From the NCBI GenBank assembly GCA_016213125.1, contig JACRBR010000013.1:1-13235 (forward strand): 13,235 bases of DNA, written 5' to 3'. This stretch comes from Chloroflexota bacterium (GTDB lineage: Bacteria > Chloroflexota > Dehalococcoidia > DSTF01 > JACRBR01). Below, piece after piece: positions 1 through 6,805 of the stretch; position 1 is the stretch's first letter, and every line of letters begins with the position of its first letter. The notes beneath the pieces are model-generated. The model was not told the origin of the DNA. It made no database searches and saw only the letters and a program-made list of their open reading frames with translations. The translations under genes were made by a program, and so were the position numbers.

Positions 1-2
1 CC

Positions 3-452
3 TACATCCTGCCGGTGCTGGTCGGCATCAGCATGTACGTCCAGCAGAAGCTCATCACGCCTGCGCCGACGGCCGCCGCCACCCCCCAGCAGCAGCAACA
101 GCAGCAGACCATGCAAATGATGACCTGGATGATGCCGGCGATGTTCTTCTTCTTCGCCTCCAGCGCCCCTGCGGGGCTCTCGGTGTACTGGGCCATCTCC
201 AACCTGTCCGGCATCATCCTCCAGTACTTCTACATGGGCCGCCGGGTCGAGTGGAAAGCCCTGTTGTCGTTCGGGCCGCCCTCACCCGCCCCCGCAGTGA
301 AGGGGCGCCCGGCCCCCTCCCAGACCCAGCCCAAACCCGCCGTGCCCGAACTCACGGCGGACGTCACGGTCAGTGAGAGCGGTGAAGCGACGCTGTCGCA
401 GCCGCAGAGTGGACGAAGGAACAAACATGGCCGCCGTCGAGGCAAACGGTAA
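3..452 (+). CDS. yidC: Membrane protein insertase YidC/Oxa1, C-terminal part
   Basis: This is the 3' part of a YidC/Oxa1/Alb3 insertase, which inserts and folds inner-membrane proteins with or without SecYEG. The frame is open from the window edge, so the true start lies upstream; the GTG at 15 is internal. The visible part begins at the end of a transmembrane helix (ILPVLVGISMYVQQKL). A glutamine-rich cytoplasmic loop follows (seven consecutive Q), then the last two family helices with the motifs TMQMMTWMMPAMFFFF, PAGLSVYWAISNL and ILQYFYMGRR. The tail, about 70 residues, is proline-rich and ends in a very basic stretch (NKHGRRRGKR), like the ribosome-contacting tails of some YidC proteins. 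The stop TAA at 450 lies 26 bp inside the next gene, jag, its usual partner. The family call is secure; the role of the tail is inferred. Confidence 0.92.
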   Translation, partial: YILPVLVGISMYVQQKLITPAPTAAATPQQQQQQQTMQMMTWMMPAMFFFFASSAPAGLSVYWAISNLSGIILQYFYMGRRVEWKALLSFGPPSPAPAVKGRPAPSQTQPKPAVPELTADVTVSESGEATLSQPQSGRRNKHGRRRGKR

Positions 453-1164
453 GACCGTCGAGGAAGCGATCGAGAGCGCCCTGGAGGAACTGGGCGCCGA
501 GCGGGGCCAAGTCGAAGTCGAGGTGCTCGAGGAGCCCAAGGGCGGCATCCTGGGCGTCGGCGGGCACCAGGCCCGCGTCCGCGTCTGGCTCATCGGCGAC
601 GAGGATGTCGACGAAGACGATGACGAGGACGCGGAGGACGAAGACGCCCAACCCCGTGCGGACGACGACGAGGACGACGAAGAGCCTGTCGAGGACGAGG
701 CGGAGTTCGCCGCCCAGATGCTCGATCAGCTGCTCGTCCACATGGGCATCGAGGCCGACGTCTCCATTCGAGACGCCGAGACGCCCGGCGACGGCCTCGG
801 CATGGCGAAGGCCGTCCTCGAAGTCGAGGGGGACGACCTCGGCGTGCTCATCGGCCGCCGGGGCGAGACGCTGGGCGCGCTGCAGTACCTCCTGAACCTG
901 ATGGTCTCCCGCCAGGCCGGCGAGGGGAACTACTTCACCGTCGACATCGAGGGCTACCGCCGGCGGCGCGAGCGCCAGCTCCGGACCCTGGCCCAGCGCA
1001 CCGCCGAGCAGGTGAAGCGCACGAAGCGCCCCGTCACCCTGGAACCGATGCCGCCGAACGAGCGCCGCATCATCCACCTCACACTCTCCGAGGATCGCTA
1101 CGTCTCCACCGATAGCGTAGGAGAGGGTGAGGATCGCAAGGTGTCGATCAGCCCGAAGCGGTAG
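427..1164 (+). CDS. jag: Jag/KhpB-type RNA-binding protein (Jag_N, KH, R3H)
   Basis: This 245-residue protein of the Jag (SpoIIIJ-associated, KhpB/EloR) family is a cytoplasmic RNA-binding protein that in other bacteria works with KhpA and influences cell elongation. Domains in order: Jag_N at about 1-52 (NGKTVEEAIESAL, then LEEPKGGILGVGG); a strongly acidic linker at about 58-98 made mostly of D and E; a KH domain whose GxxG loop is GRRG at 143-146; and an R3H domain with R213-x3-H217 in ERRIIHLTL. I chose ATG 427 because the family N-terminus starts there and a GAAGGA SD (414-419) lies 7 nt upstream. An in-frame ATG at 373 would add 18 basic residues unlike the family. The gene overlaps yidC by 26 bp, which suggests translational coupling. 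Confidence 0.93.
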   Translation: MAAVEANGKTVEEAIESALEELGAERGQVEVEVLEEPKGGILGVGGHQARVRVWLIGDEDVDEDDDEDAEDEDAQPRADDDEDDEEPVEDEAEFAAQMLDQLLVHMGIEADVSIRDAETPGDGLGMAKAVLEVEGDDLGVLIGRRGETLGALQYLLNLMVSRQAGEGNYFTVDIEGYRRRRERQLRTLAQRTAEQVKRTKRPVTLEPMPPNERRIIHLTLSEDRYVSTDSVGEGEDRKVSISPKR

Positions 1165-1192
1165 CGGAGTGCTAAAGAGACCCTCCATCCTT

Positions 1193-1215
1193 GCAGCGCG
1201 GGCTTTCAGCCCGCG
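1193..1215. repeat. Dispersed palindromic intergenic repeat, copy 1
   Basis: The 23-bp unit begins GCAG and contains an 8-bp stem (CGCGGGCT, loop TTC, AGCCCGCG). It lies 28 bp after jag. An identical 23-bp copy lies at 13181-13203, about 12 kb away, also between genes, and a related palindrome lies at 3202-3219. It could act as a weak Rho-independent-like hairpin after jag, but no T-tract follows (TGTTCGGC). A REP-like dispersed element fits the exact copy better. Confidence 0.7.
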
Positions 1216-1282
1216 TGTTCGGCTTCTCGACGACCTCTTGTCGATGCCCAAGCCGCCCGCCCACGACGTCTTCCGGCACCCC

Positions 1283-1291
1283 TGCTAGAAT
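1283..1291 (+). promoter_or_regulatory. Candidate extended -10 promoter for the PfkB kinase
   Basis: TGCTAGAAT carries a TGn extension and a -10 hexamer, TAGAAT, that matches TATAAT at five of six positions. No convincing -35 is present, which is common for extended -10 promoters. The expected start point is near 1298, at the left edge of the parS palindrome, so ParB bound there could affect transcription. This rests on motif reading only. Confidence 0.4.
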
Positions 1292-1296
1292 GGGCC

Positions 1297-1322
1297 CGGA
1301 ATGTTTCACGTGAAACATTCCG
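1297..1322. other. parS: parS centromere site 1
   Basis: The core TGTTTCACGTGAAACA (1302-1317) is the perfect 16-bp parS palindrome recognised by the chromosomal ParB/Spo0J family. Symmetry extends outward to 26 bp (1297-1322), further than the core requires. It lies between jag and the kinase gene, about 2.1 kb from parB. ParB loads here as a CTP-dependent clamp and spreads, and ParA then moves the complex. The identification is by exact match to the known consensus. Confidence 0.96.
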
Positions 1323-1331
1323 CCTGCGCAC

Positions 1332-1371
1332 AGGAGGGAATCCCCTCTTCGGAGTCACGGAGAGGGGATTC
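1332..1371 (+). promoter_or_regulatory. SD followed by a hairpin in the PfkB-kinase leader
   Basis: A full AGGAGG (1332-1337) is followed at once by an inverted repeat: GAATCCCCTCT (1338-1348) pairs perfectly with AGAGGGGATTC (1361-1371). A U-G and a C-G pair extend it inward, leaving an 8-nt loop. The start ATG is at 1380. Read linearly, the SD is 42 nt from the ATG. With the hairpin formed, only 8 nt separate them, a normal spacing. A weaker alternative SD, GAGGGG, lies inside the 3' arm and would be hidden by the stem. Confidence 0.5.
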
Positions 1372-1379
1372 TTGCTGGA

Positions 1380-2231
1380 ATGACCGGAACACCGGACTTC
1401 GTCGTCGTGGGCAACATCGTCCGCGACGTCATTCCCGGCGGCTACCGCCTTGGCGGCACACCGACCTTCGCAGCGGCGCAGGCCCACCGCCTCGGCCTCA
1501 CCGTCGGCGTCGTCACGCGCGCGCCCGCCGACTTCGATCCCAGCGACGGCTTTGATTTCGCGCAGATCGCGCGCGGCGACTCGAGCGCCTGGACGGTCTT
1601 CGAGAATACCTACACGCCGCAGGGCCGCGTGCAGCGCCTCCTCTCCCGCGCCTCCGCCATCGAACCGGGAGACATCCCGGATGCCTGGCGATCCGCGCCC
1701 ATCGTGCTGCTGGGCCCGGTGTTCCACGAGATCCCGGATTCAATTGCTCGGCACTTTTCGTCTTCTTCGCTCGTCGGCGTGTCGGCGCAGGGGTGGCTCC
1801 GCGCGATCGACGACGCGGGGCGCGTACGGCACGCGCCATGGACGGGCGAGCCGTTCTGGGCGGGTGCATCGGCGATCTTTGCAAGTGTTGAAGACCTCGC
1901 GGGCGAAGAGACGGAGCTTGCGCGCTGGACTTCGGGCGTGTCCATCGTAGCCGTCACGCGATCGCACAGCGGCGCGCGGCTGCACGCGGACGGCCGCTGG
2001 CGGGAGATGGACGCCTTCCCCGAGGAAGAGGTGGACGCCACGGGCGCGGGCGACACGTTCGCTACGGGCTTCCTCGTCCGCTACCGCGAGACAGGCGACC
2101 CGAACGAGGCCGCGCGCTTCGGCGCGGCGGCCGCCAGCCTGTCGGTCGCCGGCATCGGCGCGTCCGCCATGGGCACGCGCGCCGAGATCGAGGCGCGCAT
2201 GCGACAGCATCCGGAGATTGCGTTACGCTAA
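1380..2231 (+). CDS. PfkB-family (ribokinase-like) carbohydrate kinase
   Basis: This 283-residue cytoplasmic kinase belongs to the ribokinase/PfkB superfamily, which phosphorylates sugars or nucleosides with ATP; the substrate cannot be read from the sequence. The C-terminal signature is clear: DATGAGDTFATGF at 219-231, with the catalytic base expected at D225 and the GAGD anion hole. The N-terminus has the usual strand (FVVVGNIVRDVI) and a glycine pair (LGGTPTFAAAQAHRLG, about 24-39). The protein is shorter than typical ribokinases (about 300-330), and the usual first signature is degenerate. The start is ATG 1380; its SD is probably the AGGAGG beyond the leader hairpin. The gene sits between two parS sites, in the place where mnmE, mnmG and rsmG often lie, with no clear functional tie to segregation. 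Confidence 0.85.
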   Translation: MTGTPDFVVVGNIVRDVIPGGYRLGGTPTFAAAQAHRLGLTVGVVTRAPADFDPSDGFDFAQIARGDSSAWTVFENTYTPQGRVQRLLSRASAIEPGDIPDAWRSAPIVLLGPVFHEIPDSIARHFSSSSLVGVSAQGWLRAIDDAGRVRHAPWTGEPFWAGASAIFASVEDLAGEETELARWTSGVSIVAVTRSHSGARLHADGRWREMDAFPEEEVDATGAGDTFATGFLVRYRETGDPNEAARFGAAAASLSVAGIGASAMGTRAEIEARMRQHPEIALR

Positions 2232-2287
2232 CGCCGGTGCGCAGGGCCGCCCGCACGCATGACGCGTGACTGGATCACGTAGGCGTG

Positions 2288-2305
2288 ATGTTTCACGTGA
2301 AACAT
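2288..2305. other. parS: parS centromere site 2
   Basis: This is a second exact copy of TGTTTCACGTGAAACA (2289-2304), extended to an 18-bp palindrome. It ends 33 bp before the proposed parA start, within the probable parA promoter and leader, so it may also serve ParB-dependent control of the operon. Read as codons it gives VSRETF or MFHVKH, the usual mark of parS falling inside an over-extended ORF. Confidence 0.96.
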
Positions 2306-2327
2306 TCGGCGCCCTGGCTGCGGCCAC

Positions 2328-2332
2328 AGGAG
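2328..2332 (+). promoter_or_regulatory. Ribosome binding site that sets the parA start
   Basis: AGGAG lies 5 nt before TTG 2338. The open frame begins at ATG 2266, but those 24 extra codons run through the parS site and have no family counterpart. The SD and the ParA N-terminal strand (GTIIALANQKGG) both point to TTG 2338. Confidence 0.65.
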
Positions 2333-2337
2333 CCGGT

Positions 2338-3132
<795 letters not shown>

Positions 3133-3201
3133 ACGCGTCGTCATCCGGGACCTTCAATGTTGCCACGAAACATCACAGCGTCGACGCCATCACCAGTACT
3201 A

Positions 3202-3219
3202 GCGGAGCTTTAGCTCCGC
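3202..3219. repeat. Palindromic intergenic element between parA and parB
   Basis: GCGGAGCT and AGCTCCGC form a perfect 8-bp stem around TT. The layout resembles the repeat at 1193 and 13181 (GCGG...GCTTT...AGC...CCGC) with a different stem sequence, so it may be a related family member. It is unlikely to be a terminator: no T-tract follows, and parB lies downstream. Confidence 0.55.
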
Positions 3220-3262
3220 CGAATACCCCAACCGCCCACCATCGCCCGAGAATCACCACCGC

Positions 3263-3289
3263 TGTCATCCTGAGCGAAGCGGAGGATCC
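3263..3289. repeat. Dispersed intergenic repeat reading VILSEAEDP
   Basis: The element begins TGTCATCCTGAGCGAAG and ends GGAGGATCC. ATCCT and AGGAT can pair around an inner GC-GAA-GC. Its translation (VILSEAEDP on +, LRFAQDD on -) is a familiar spurious peptide from a short intergenic repeat seen in many GC-rich bacteria; that is recalled knowledge, not a search. It lies in the 267-bp parA-parB spacer (3133-3399), which otherwise shows nothing coding. Confidence 0.6.
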
Positions 3290-3399
3290 ACTTCGCACTA
3301 CACAACTGCCCCGAGGAAAACGAACGGCGCAAGGACGCGCAGCGCGGAACGGGCACAAGCGCACATCGAGGAAAGCATCGGTACACAGGGAGGTACCCA

Positions 3400-4266
3400 A
3401 TGACCGCACAACACCGAGGCCTTGGCCGCGGGCTCTCGGCCCTCATCCCGAAGACAGGCTCCGGCGCAGGCGTGGAGACGGTCGATATCGACCTCATTAC
3501 ACCGAACCCGCATCAACCTCGGACGTCGTTTGAGCCGGGAGCGCTGCAGGAGCTGGCCGAAAGCATCCGCGAGCACGGCGTGCTGCAGCCGATTGTCGTG
3601 ACGCAGGCGGATTCGGGGATGGGGCCCGCCACCTACCAGCTCATCGCCGGCGAACGCCGCCTCCAGGCCGCCCGGATGGCCGGCGTGACCCGCATGCCCG
3701 TCGTCATCCGCGAGGCCGCCGGCGTGGAGTTGCTGGAGATCGCGCTGGTGGAGAACCTCCTGCGCGAGGACCTGAACGCGCTCGAGCAGGCGCAGGCGTT
3801 CCGCCGGCTGCACGACGAGTTCAGCATGACGCAGGAGCACATCGCGAAGCGCGTCGGCCGCAGCCGCGGCGCCGTGGCCAACACCCTGCGCCTGCTCGCC
3901 CTGCCCCAGGAGATCCAGGACAGCATCCGCTCAGGCCAGATCACCGAAGGCCACGCCCGCGCGCTGCTCGCCATCGAGAACCCGCGCCTTCAACTCGATG
4001 TCTGGCGCAAGATCGTCTCCGACGAGCTCACGGTGCGGCAGGCGGAGCAGATCGCAAAGTCCCTGAAGGCCGCGACCGACAAGCCGGGGAGCGCCCCATC
4101 AAGGATCCGGCGGATCGACCCGCATGTGCGCGCGCTGGAAGATGATCTGCGGCACGCGCTCGGCACGCCTGTCGCTGTGAAGAAGGGCGCGCGCGGCGGC
4201 AGCATCGTGATCCGCTTTCACAGCGACGAAGAACTGAACGCCATCATCGACAAGATCGCGCGCTGA
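3400..4266 (+). CDS. parB: Chromosome partitioning protein ParB/Spo0J
   Basis: This 288-residue CTP-dependent DNA clamp binds parS and spreads along nearby DNA, and it stimulates ParA. Features in order: the family N-terminus (RGLGRGLSALIP, about 6-17) that contacts ParA; the ParB/Srx CTPase domain with NPHQPR and the GERRLQAAR motif at 84-92; ENLLREDLNALEQA; a helix-turn-helix around 144-165 (QEHIAKRVGRSRGAVANTL) that reads parS; the GHARALLAIE helix; and a C-terminal dimerisation region with a basic patch. ATG 3400 has an SD, GGGAGG (3388-3393), 6 nt upstream and matches the family N-terminus. Two cognate parS sites lie upstream in this window. The gap from parA is unusually long and holds repeats. 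Confidence 0.96.
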   Translation: MTAQHRGLGRGLSALIPKTGSGAGVETVDIDLITPNPHQPRTSFEPGALQELAESIREHGVLQPIVVTQADSGMGPATYQLIAGERRLQAARMAGVTRMPVVIREAAGVELLEIALVENLLREDLNALEQAQAFRRLHDEFSMTQEHIAKRVGRSRGAVANTLRLLALPQEIQDSIRSGQITEGHARALLAIENPRLQLDVWRKIVSDELTVRQAEQIAKSLKAATDKPGSAPSRIRRIDPHVRALEDDLRHALGTPVAVKKGARGGSIVIRFHSDEELNAIIDKIAR

Positions 4267-4315
4267 TCTCGACAACACCGTGCCGCGTTCGCAGTTCGCA
4301 GGAGCATGACCGCGC

Positions 4316-5596
4316 ATGAGGCCCCGGTTGAAGATCACGATCATGCTGGCGCTGGCCGTCGCCGCGCTATCGTCCGCGGCATGCGCGACGGCGCGCAGCG
4401 GCGCCGGAACACCGCCGCCCGCGCAACAGTCCGCATTGGCCGTCCTCTACGATCGGATGCTCAACGCGATCTCCCGCCCGGGCGAGATCTACCATCCCAC
4501 CATTACCTCCGTGACATTCCAGGATCCCTATACCGTCACCACTACATCCGAGCTGTGGATCGACGCGAGCACAGGCCGCGCGCGCGTTTCACTCACGACC
4601 GTGTTCGGCGATTTCGGCGAGAAAAGCTCAATATGGATCATCGACGGCAACCGCTGGTTCGAGCGGCTGGAGGACGGCACGGCCCGCAAACGCGAGGCCG
4701 TCACCTGCCGTGACTCCGAGAGCCCGCTGCTGTCTTTGCTGCTCGGCTGCCGCGACTTCACCGAGAGCAGCATTTCCGCGCCGGTTGGCGAGGAGGACTA
4801 CGACGGCAAGAGATCCGTTGCCGTGCTCACACAGGGCACGATCCACGGCCGGAGCGAGGACACGAGCTTCACCGACACGCTGTACGTCGATGCGGCGACC
4901 TTCCTGCCGGTCGCGATGGAGCGCAGCGGCCTGCTTCGCCGCAAGGCCATCAACACCGAAGTCTCGGGCGGCCCTCCCGAGTCGACCGTCGGCCAGATCG
5001 TCAGCTACGAGCACCGGTTCGTCCCGGCGGCGTCGCTGGAGTCAGGCTTCTTCGATCCAGCCAGCCTCGGCTACATCGAAGGCGACCCGGCGGCTCCCTT
5101 GCTCAAGGCCAGCCCCGACTTCACCCACTACTGGCTCGGCCGCGACGTCACGGCCCCCGATCTTCCGTCGCTGGCCCTCGAAAGCTCGTTTGTTGCGGAG
5201 GCGGCGGCTCGGCCCGTCCTGCGCTACCGCGCCGTGCTCAAGTACCGCGCCTCTGCCGACGAGTTCGGCGGCACGCTGGTCGAGCTGCAGGAGTGGCGGG
5301 CCGACGAATGGGACGCAATCGTCGCGCAGGGCGCCGATCCGGCAGCCCCGCCTGCGTGCACGCAAGAGATCACAGTGGATCTCGGCGATCGCGGCACCGC
5401 CACCATCCTCGCCGGCTACGAGGCTGATGGGTCCAGTGCGCCCGATGGCGCGTGCCCGGCGACAGCGCCTGATGACTTTTCGGCCATCACCCGCATGGGC
5501 GCCGCCGTGATCCGGATCAGCGCCTCTGCTGGCAGCGCCTGGAACTCGGAGGCCGGCATGCGCGCCATCCTCGCGGCCCTCACCCCCGTGCAGTAG
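4316..5596 (+). CDS. Predicted secreted lipoprotein of unknown function
   Basis: The function of this 426-residue protein is not recognised. Residues 1-22 look like a signal peptide (basic RPRLK, then a hydrophobic core) ending SSAAC, so C23 may be lipidated, although the lipobox is weak. Residues about 40-265 are strand-rich and reminiscent of LolA/RseB-type lipoprotein folds (SELWIDASTGRAR, DGNRWFERLEDG, DTLYVDAATFLPVAME). Two cysteines (TCRD and LGCRDF) could form a disulfide. A C-terminal part from about 275 starts with HYWLGRDV, has another cysteine pair (PPACTQ and DGACP), and ends at ALTPVQ. ATG 4316 is 11 nt after AGGAG (4300-4304); ATG 4306 would be out of frame. It follows parB by 49 bp and may be read with the par genes. 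A role in envelope sensing or lipid carriage is a guess. Confidence 0.7.
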   Translation: MRPRLKITIMLALAVAALSSAACATARSGAGTPPPAQQSALAVLYDRMLNAISRPGEIYHPTITSVTFQDPYTVTTTSELWIDASTGRARVSLTTVFGDFGEKSSIWIIDGNRWFERLEDGTARKREAVTCRDSESPLLSLLLGCRDFTESSISAPVGEEDYDGKRSVAVLTQGTIHGRSEDTSFTDTLYVDAATFLPVAMERSGLLRRKAINTEVSGGPPESTVGQIVSYEHRFVPAASLESGFFDPASLGYIEGDPAAPLLKASPDFTHYWLGRDVTAPDLPSLALESSFVAEAAARPVLRYRAVLKYRASADEFGGTLVELQEWRADEWDAIVAQGADPAAPPACTQEITVDLGDRGTATILAGYEADGSSAPDGACPATAPDDFSAITRMGAAVIRISASAGSAWNSEAGMRAILAALTPVQ

Positions 5597-5917
5597 CCGT
5601 CTATCGTTGCCGGGCCGACGAATAGAACTTCACGAGAAGTGCAGCGGCGCGCTTGGAGATCGCCTCGTCTCTCCCCTAATCTCCTCGTACCGCGGGGCAG
5701 GTTCAGGAGTACCCCGCCGCGATCCGTCGGCAGAGACCCTTTGATTGATGTGGCCCCCCGGTCAATCAAACTCAATCAAAGCAATCAGAAACCCGAAGCT
5801 GGAGTCCGCCCTTCGCGTCTCGGCCAGCTTCATTGAAAAAGAGCCGGCGAAAAAACAAAGACCAGTCAATCCGCCGGCCAGAGCATCGCGAAGGACATCA
5901 TGCACGGAATGCAGCGG
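5597..5917. other. Convergent intergenic region rich in inverted repeats
   Basis: This 321-bp region lies between the convergent lipoprotein and regulator genes, with no credible coding frame. It contains TTTGATTGA (5740-5748) inverted against TCAATCAAA (5762-5770), which is then repeated directly at 5772-5780; GAAGCTGG/CCAGCTTC (5795-5802, 5824-5831); and GCCGGCG/CGCCGGC (5843-5849, 5872-5878). It is locally more AT-rich than its surroundings and probably holds termination signals for both flanking genes. Confidence 0.5.
5836..5878 (-). terminator. Candidate terminator of the response-regulator gene
   Basis: Read on the minus strand, GCCGGCG and CGCCGGC form a perfect 7-bp GC stem around a 22-nt T-rich loop, followed by CTC and five T residues (5836-5840). 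It starts about 40 bp past the stop of the regulator gene. The long loop is atypical for an intrinsic terminator. Confidence 0.35.
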
Positions 5918-6583
5918 CTACTCGAGGTGGAAGCGGTAGCCGACGTTGCGCACGGTCTCGATGAAGGTGTGCGTGCGGTCCTCGATCTTGCTGCGCAGCC
6001 GCCGAATGTGCACGTCGACCGTGCGCGCGCCGCCGTAGAAGTCGTAGCCCCAGACGCGGTTCAGCAACGCCTCGCGCGTGAACACTTTGTCGCGGTTCGT
6101 CGCCAGGAACCGCAGCAGCTCGTACTCCTTGTACGTCAAGTCCACCGGCCGCCCGCCGACGAAGACCTTGTAGTTCGCCAGGTCGATCTGCAGGTCGCCC
6201 GCCCGGAGCACGTTGTCGCCCTCGACGCCGCTCCGCAGCCAGATCGCCCGCTTCACGCGCGCGACCACTTCCTCGGTCAGCGCCGGGTGGATGACGAAGT
6301 CGTCGAAGCCGGCCGTGAAGTCGAAGTTGCCCAGCTGGTCGCTGCGCAGCACCGCCAGCGAGGCCACACCCGCCGGCATCTCGGGCGAGCGGAGCAGGTT
6401 CCGGATTGCGGGCGCGTCGGGCCGGCCCAGCAGGCAGAACACCATCGCCGCCGGCGTCTGGTCGCGCGCTCCGTCCAGCGCCCGGTCCATCGCCGCGTAC
6501 GCGACCGTGAACCCGCCTTCCTCGATGGCCGAGGCCAGGGGCCGCAGCTCCTCCGTCGCCTCGACGAACAGGATGCTCCGCAT
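5918..6583 (-). CDS. OmpR/PhoB-type regulator with a degenerate receiver domain
   Basis: This is a 221-residue DNA-binding regulator. The C-terminal winged helix (about 125-221) is intact and typical of OmpR/PhoB proteins: GDLQIDL, LTYKEYELLRFLA, REALLNRVWGYDF, the recognition helix RTVDVHIRRLRSKIED and the wing TVRNVGYRF. The N-terminal receiver fold has lost its chemistry. The usual DD pair after strand 1 is E8-A9, the phospho-acceptor position is C50 (MVFCLLG), and the strand-5 Lys is His (FVIHP). It cannot work by standard Asp phosphorylation. No histidine kinase lies next to it. ATG 6583 has the SD GGAGGAG (complement of 6588-6594), 4 nt away. It may be a phosphorylation-independent regulator; its targets are unknown, and the divergent prenyltransferase is one candidate. 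Confidence 0.87.
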   Translation of the reverse strand: MRSILFVEATEELRPLASAIEEGGFTVAYAAMDRALDGARDQTPAAMVFCLLGRPDAPAIRNLLRSPEMPAGVASLAVLRSDQLGNFDFTAGFDDFVIHPALTEEVVARVKRAIWLRSGVEGDNVLRAGDLQIDLANYKVFVGGRPVDLTYKEYELLRFLATNRDKVFTREALLNRVWGYDFYGGARTVDVHIRRLRSKIEDRTHTFIETVRNVGYRFHLE

Positions 6584-6602
6584 GGGACTCCTCCGTGCAT
6601 GG

Positions 6603-6608
6603 AGTATA
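6603..6608 (-). promoter_or_regulatory. Possible -10 box of the response-regulator gene
   Basis: The complement of AGTATA reads TATACT, five of six matches to the -10 consensus. The start point would fall just ahead of the SD, giving a very short leader. The hexamer 17 bp upstream (ATTCGG) is a poor -35. Confidence 0.3.
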
Positions 6609-6805
6609 GCTACGTCGTGTTACGGCCGAATGACGGGATTCCCCGAAGTCGGGCCGCCGCACGGCTGCTCGCAGCGGTCGTCAAGCGCACCCGCAGCTTC
6701 GCCCGCCGCAAGATGGGCCGTTCGTCTCTAACGTCAGCTCCGAAGCGTGGGCAGAATCCCGGGGGGCCAGGGCGCCGTTGGTTCAGGCGCAAGCGAGGAG
6801 CTGTC

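Noticed and set aside
1193..1215. Rho-independent terminator for jag
   Set aside because: The stem is strong, but no T-tract follows, and an exact copy lies in an unrelated intergenic site, so repeat identity is the better explanation.
370..1251. A 293-codon open frame on the minus strand across jag
   Set aside because: Its Val/Asp/Leu-rich product is the antisense of the acidic Jag sequence and has no recognisable motifs.
1301..1555. Small ORF starting MFHVKH at the first parS
   Set aside because: MFHVKH is simply the translation of parS. The rest is an Arg-rich shadow of the kinase gene.
5900..6805. A + strand frame open from 5900 into the UbiA gene, which would give a 655-residue protein
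   Set aside because: The upstream 300 codons are antisense to the response regulator and are Arg/Val/Asp-rich shadow sequence. The SD GAGGAG and family N-terminus put the start at 6806.
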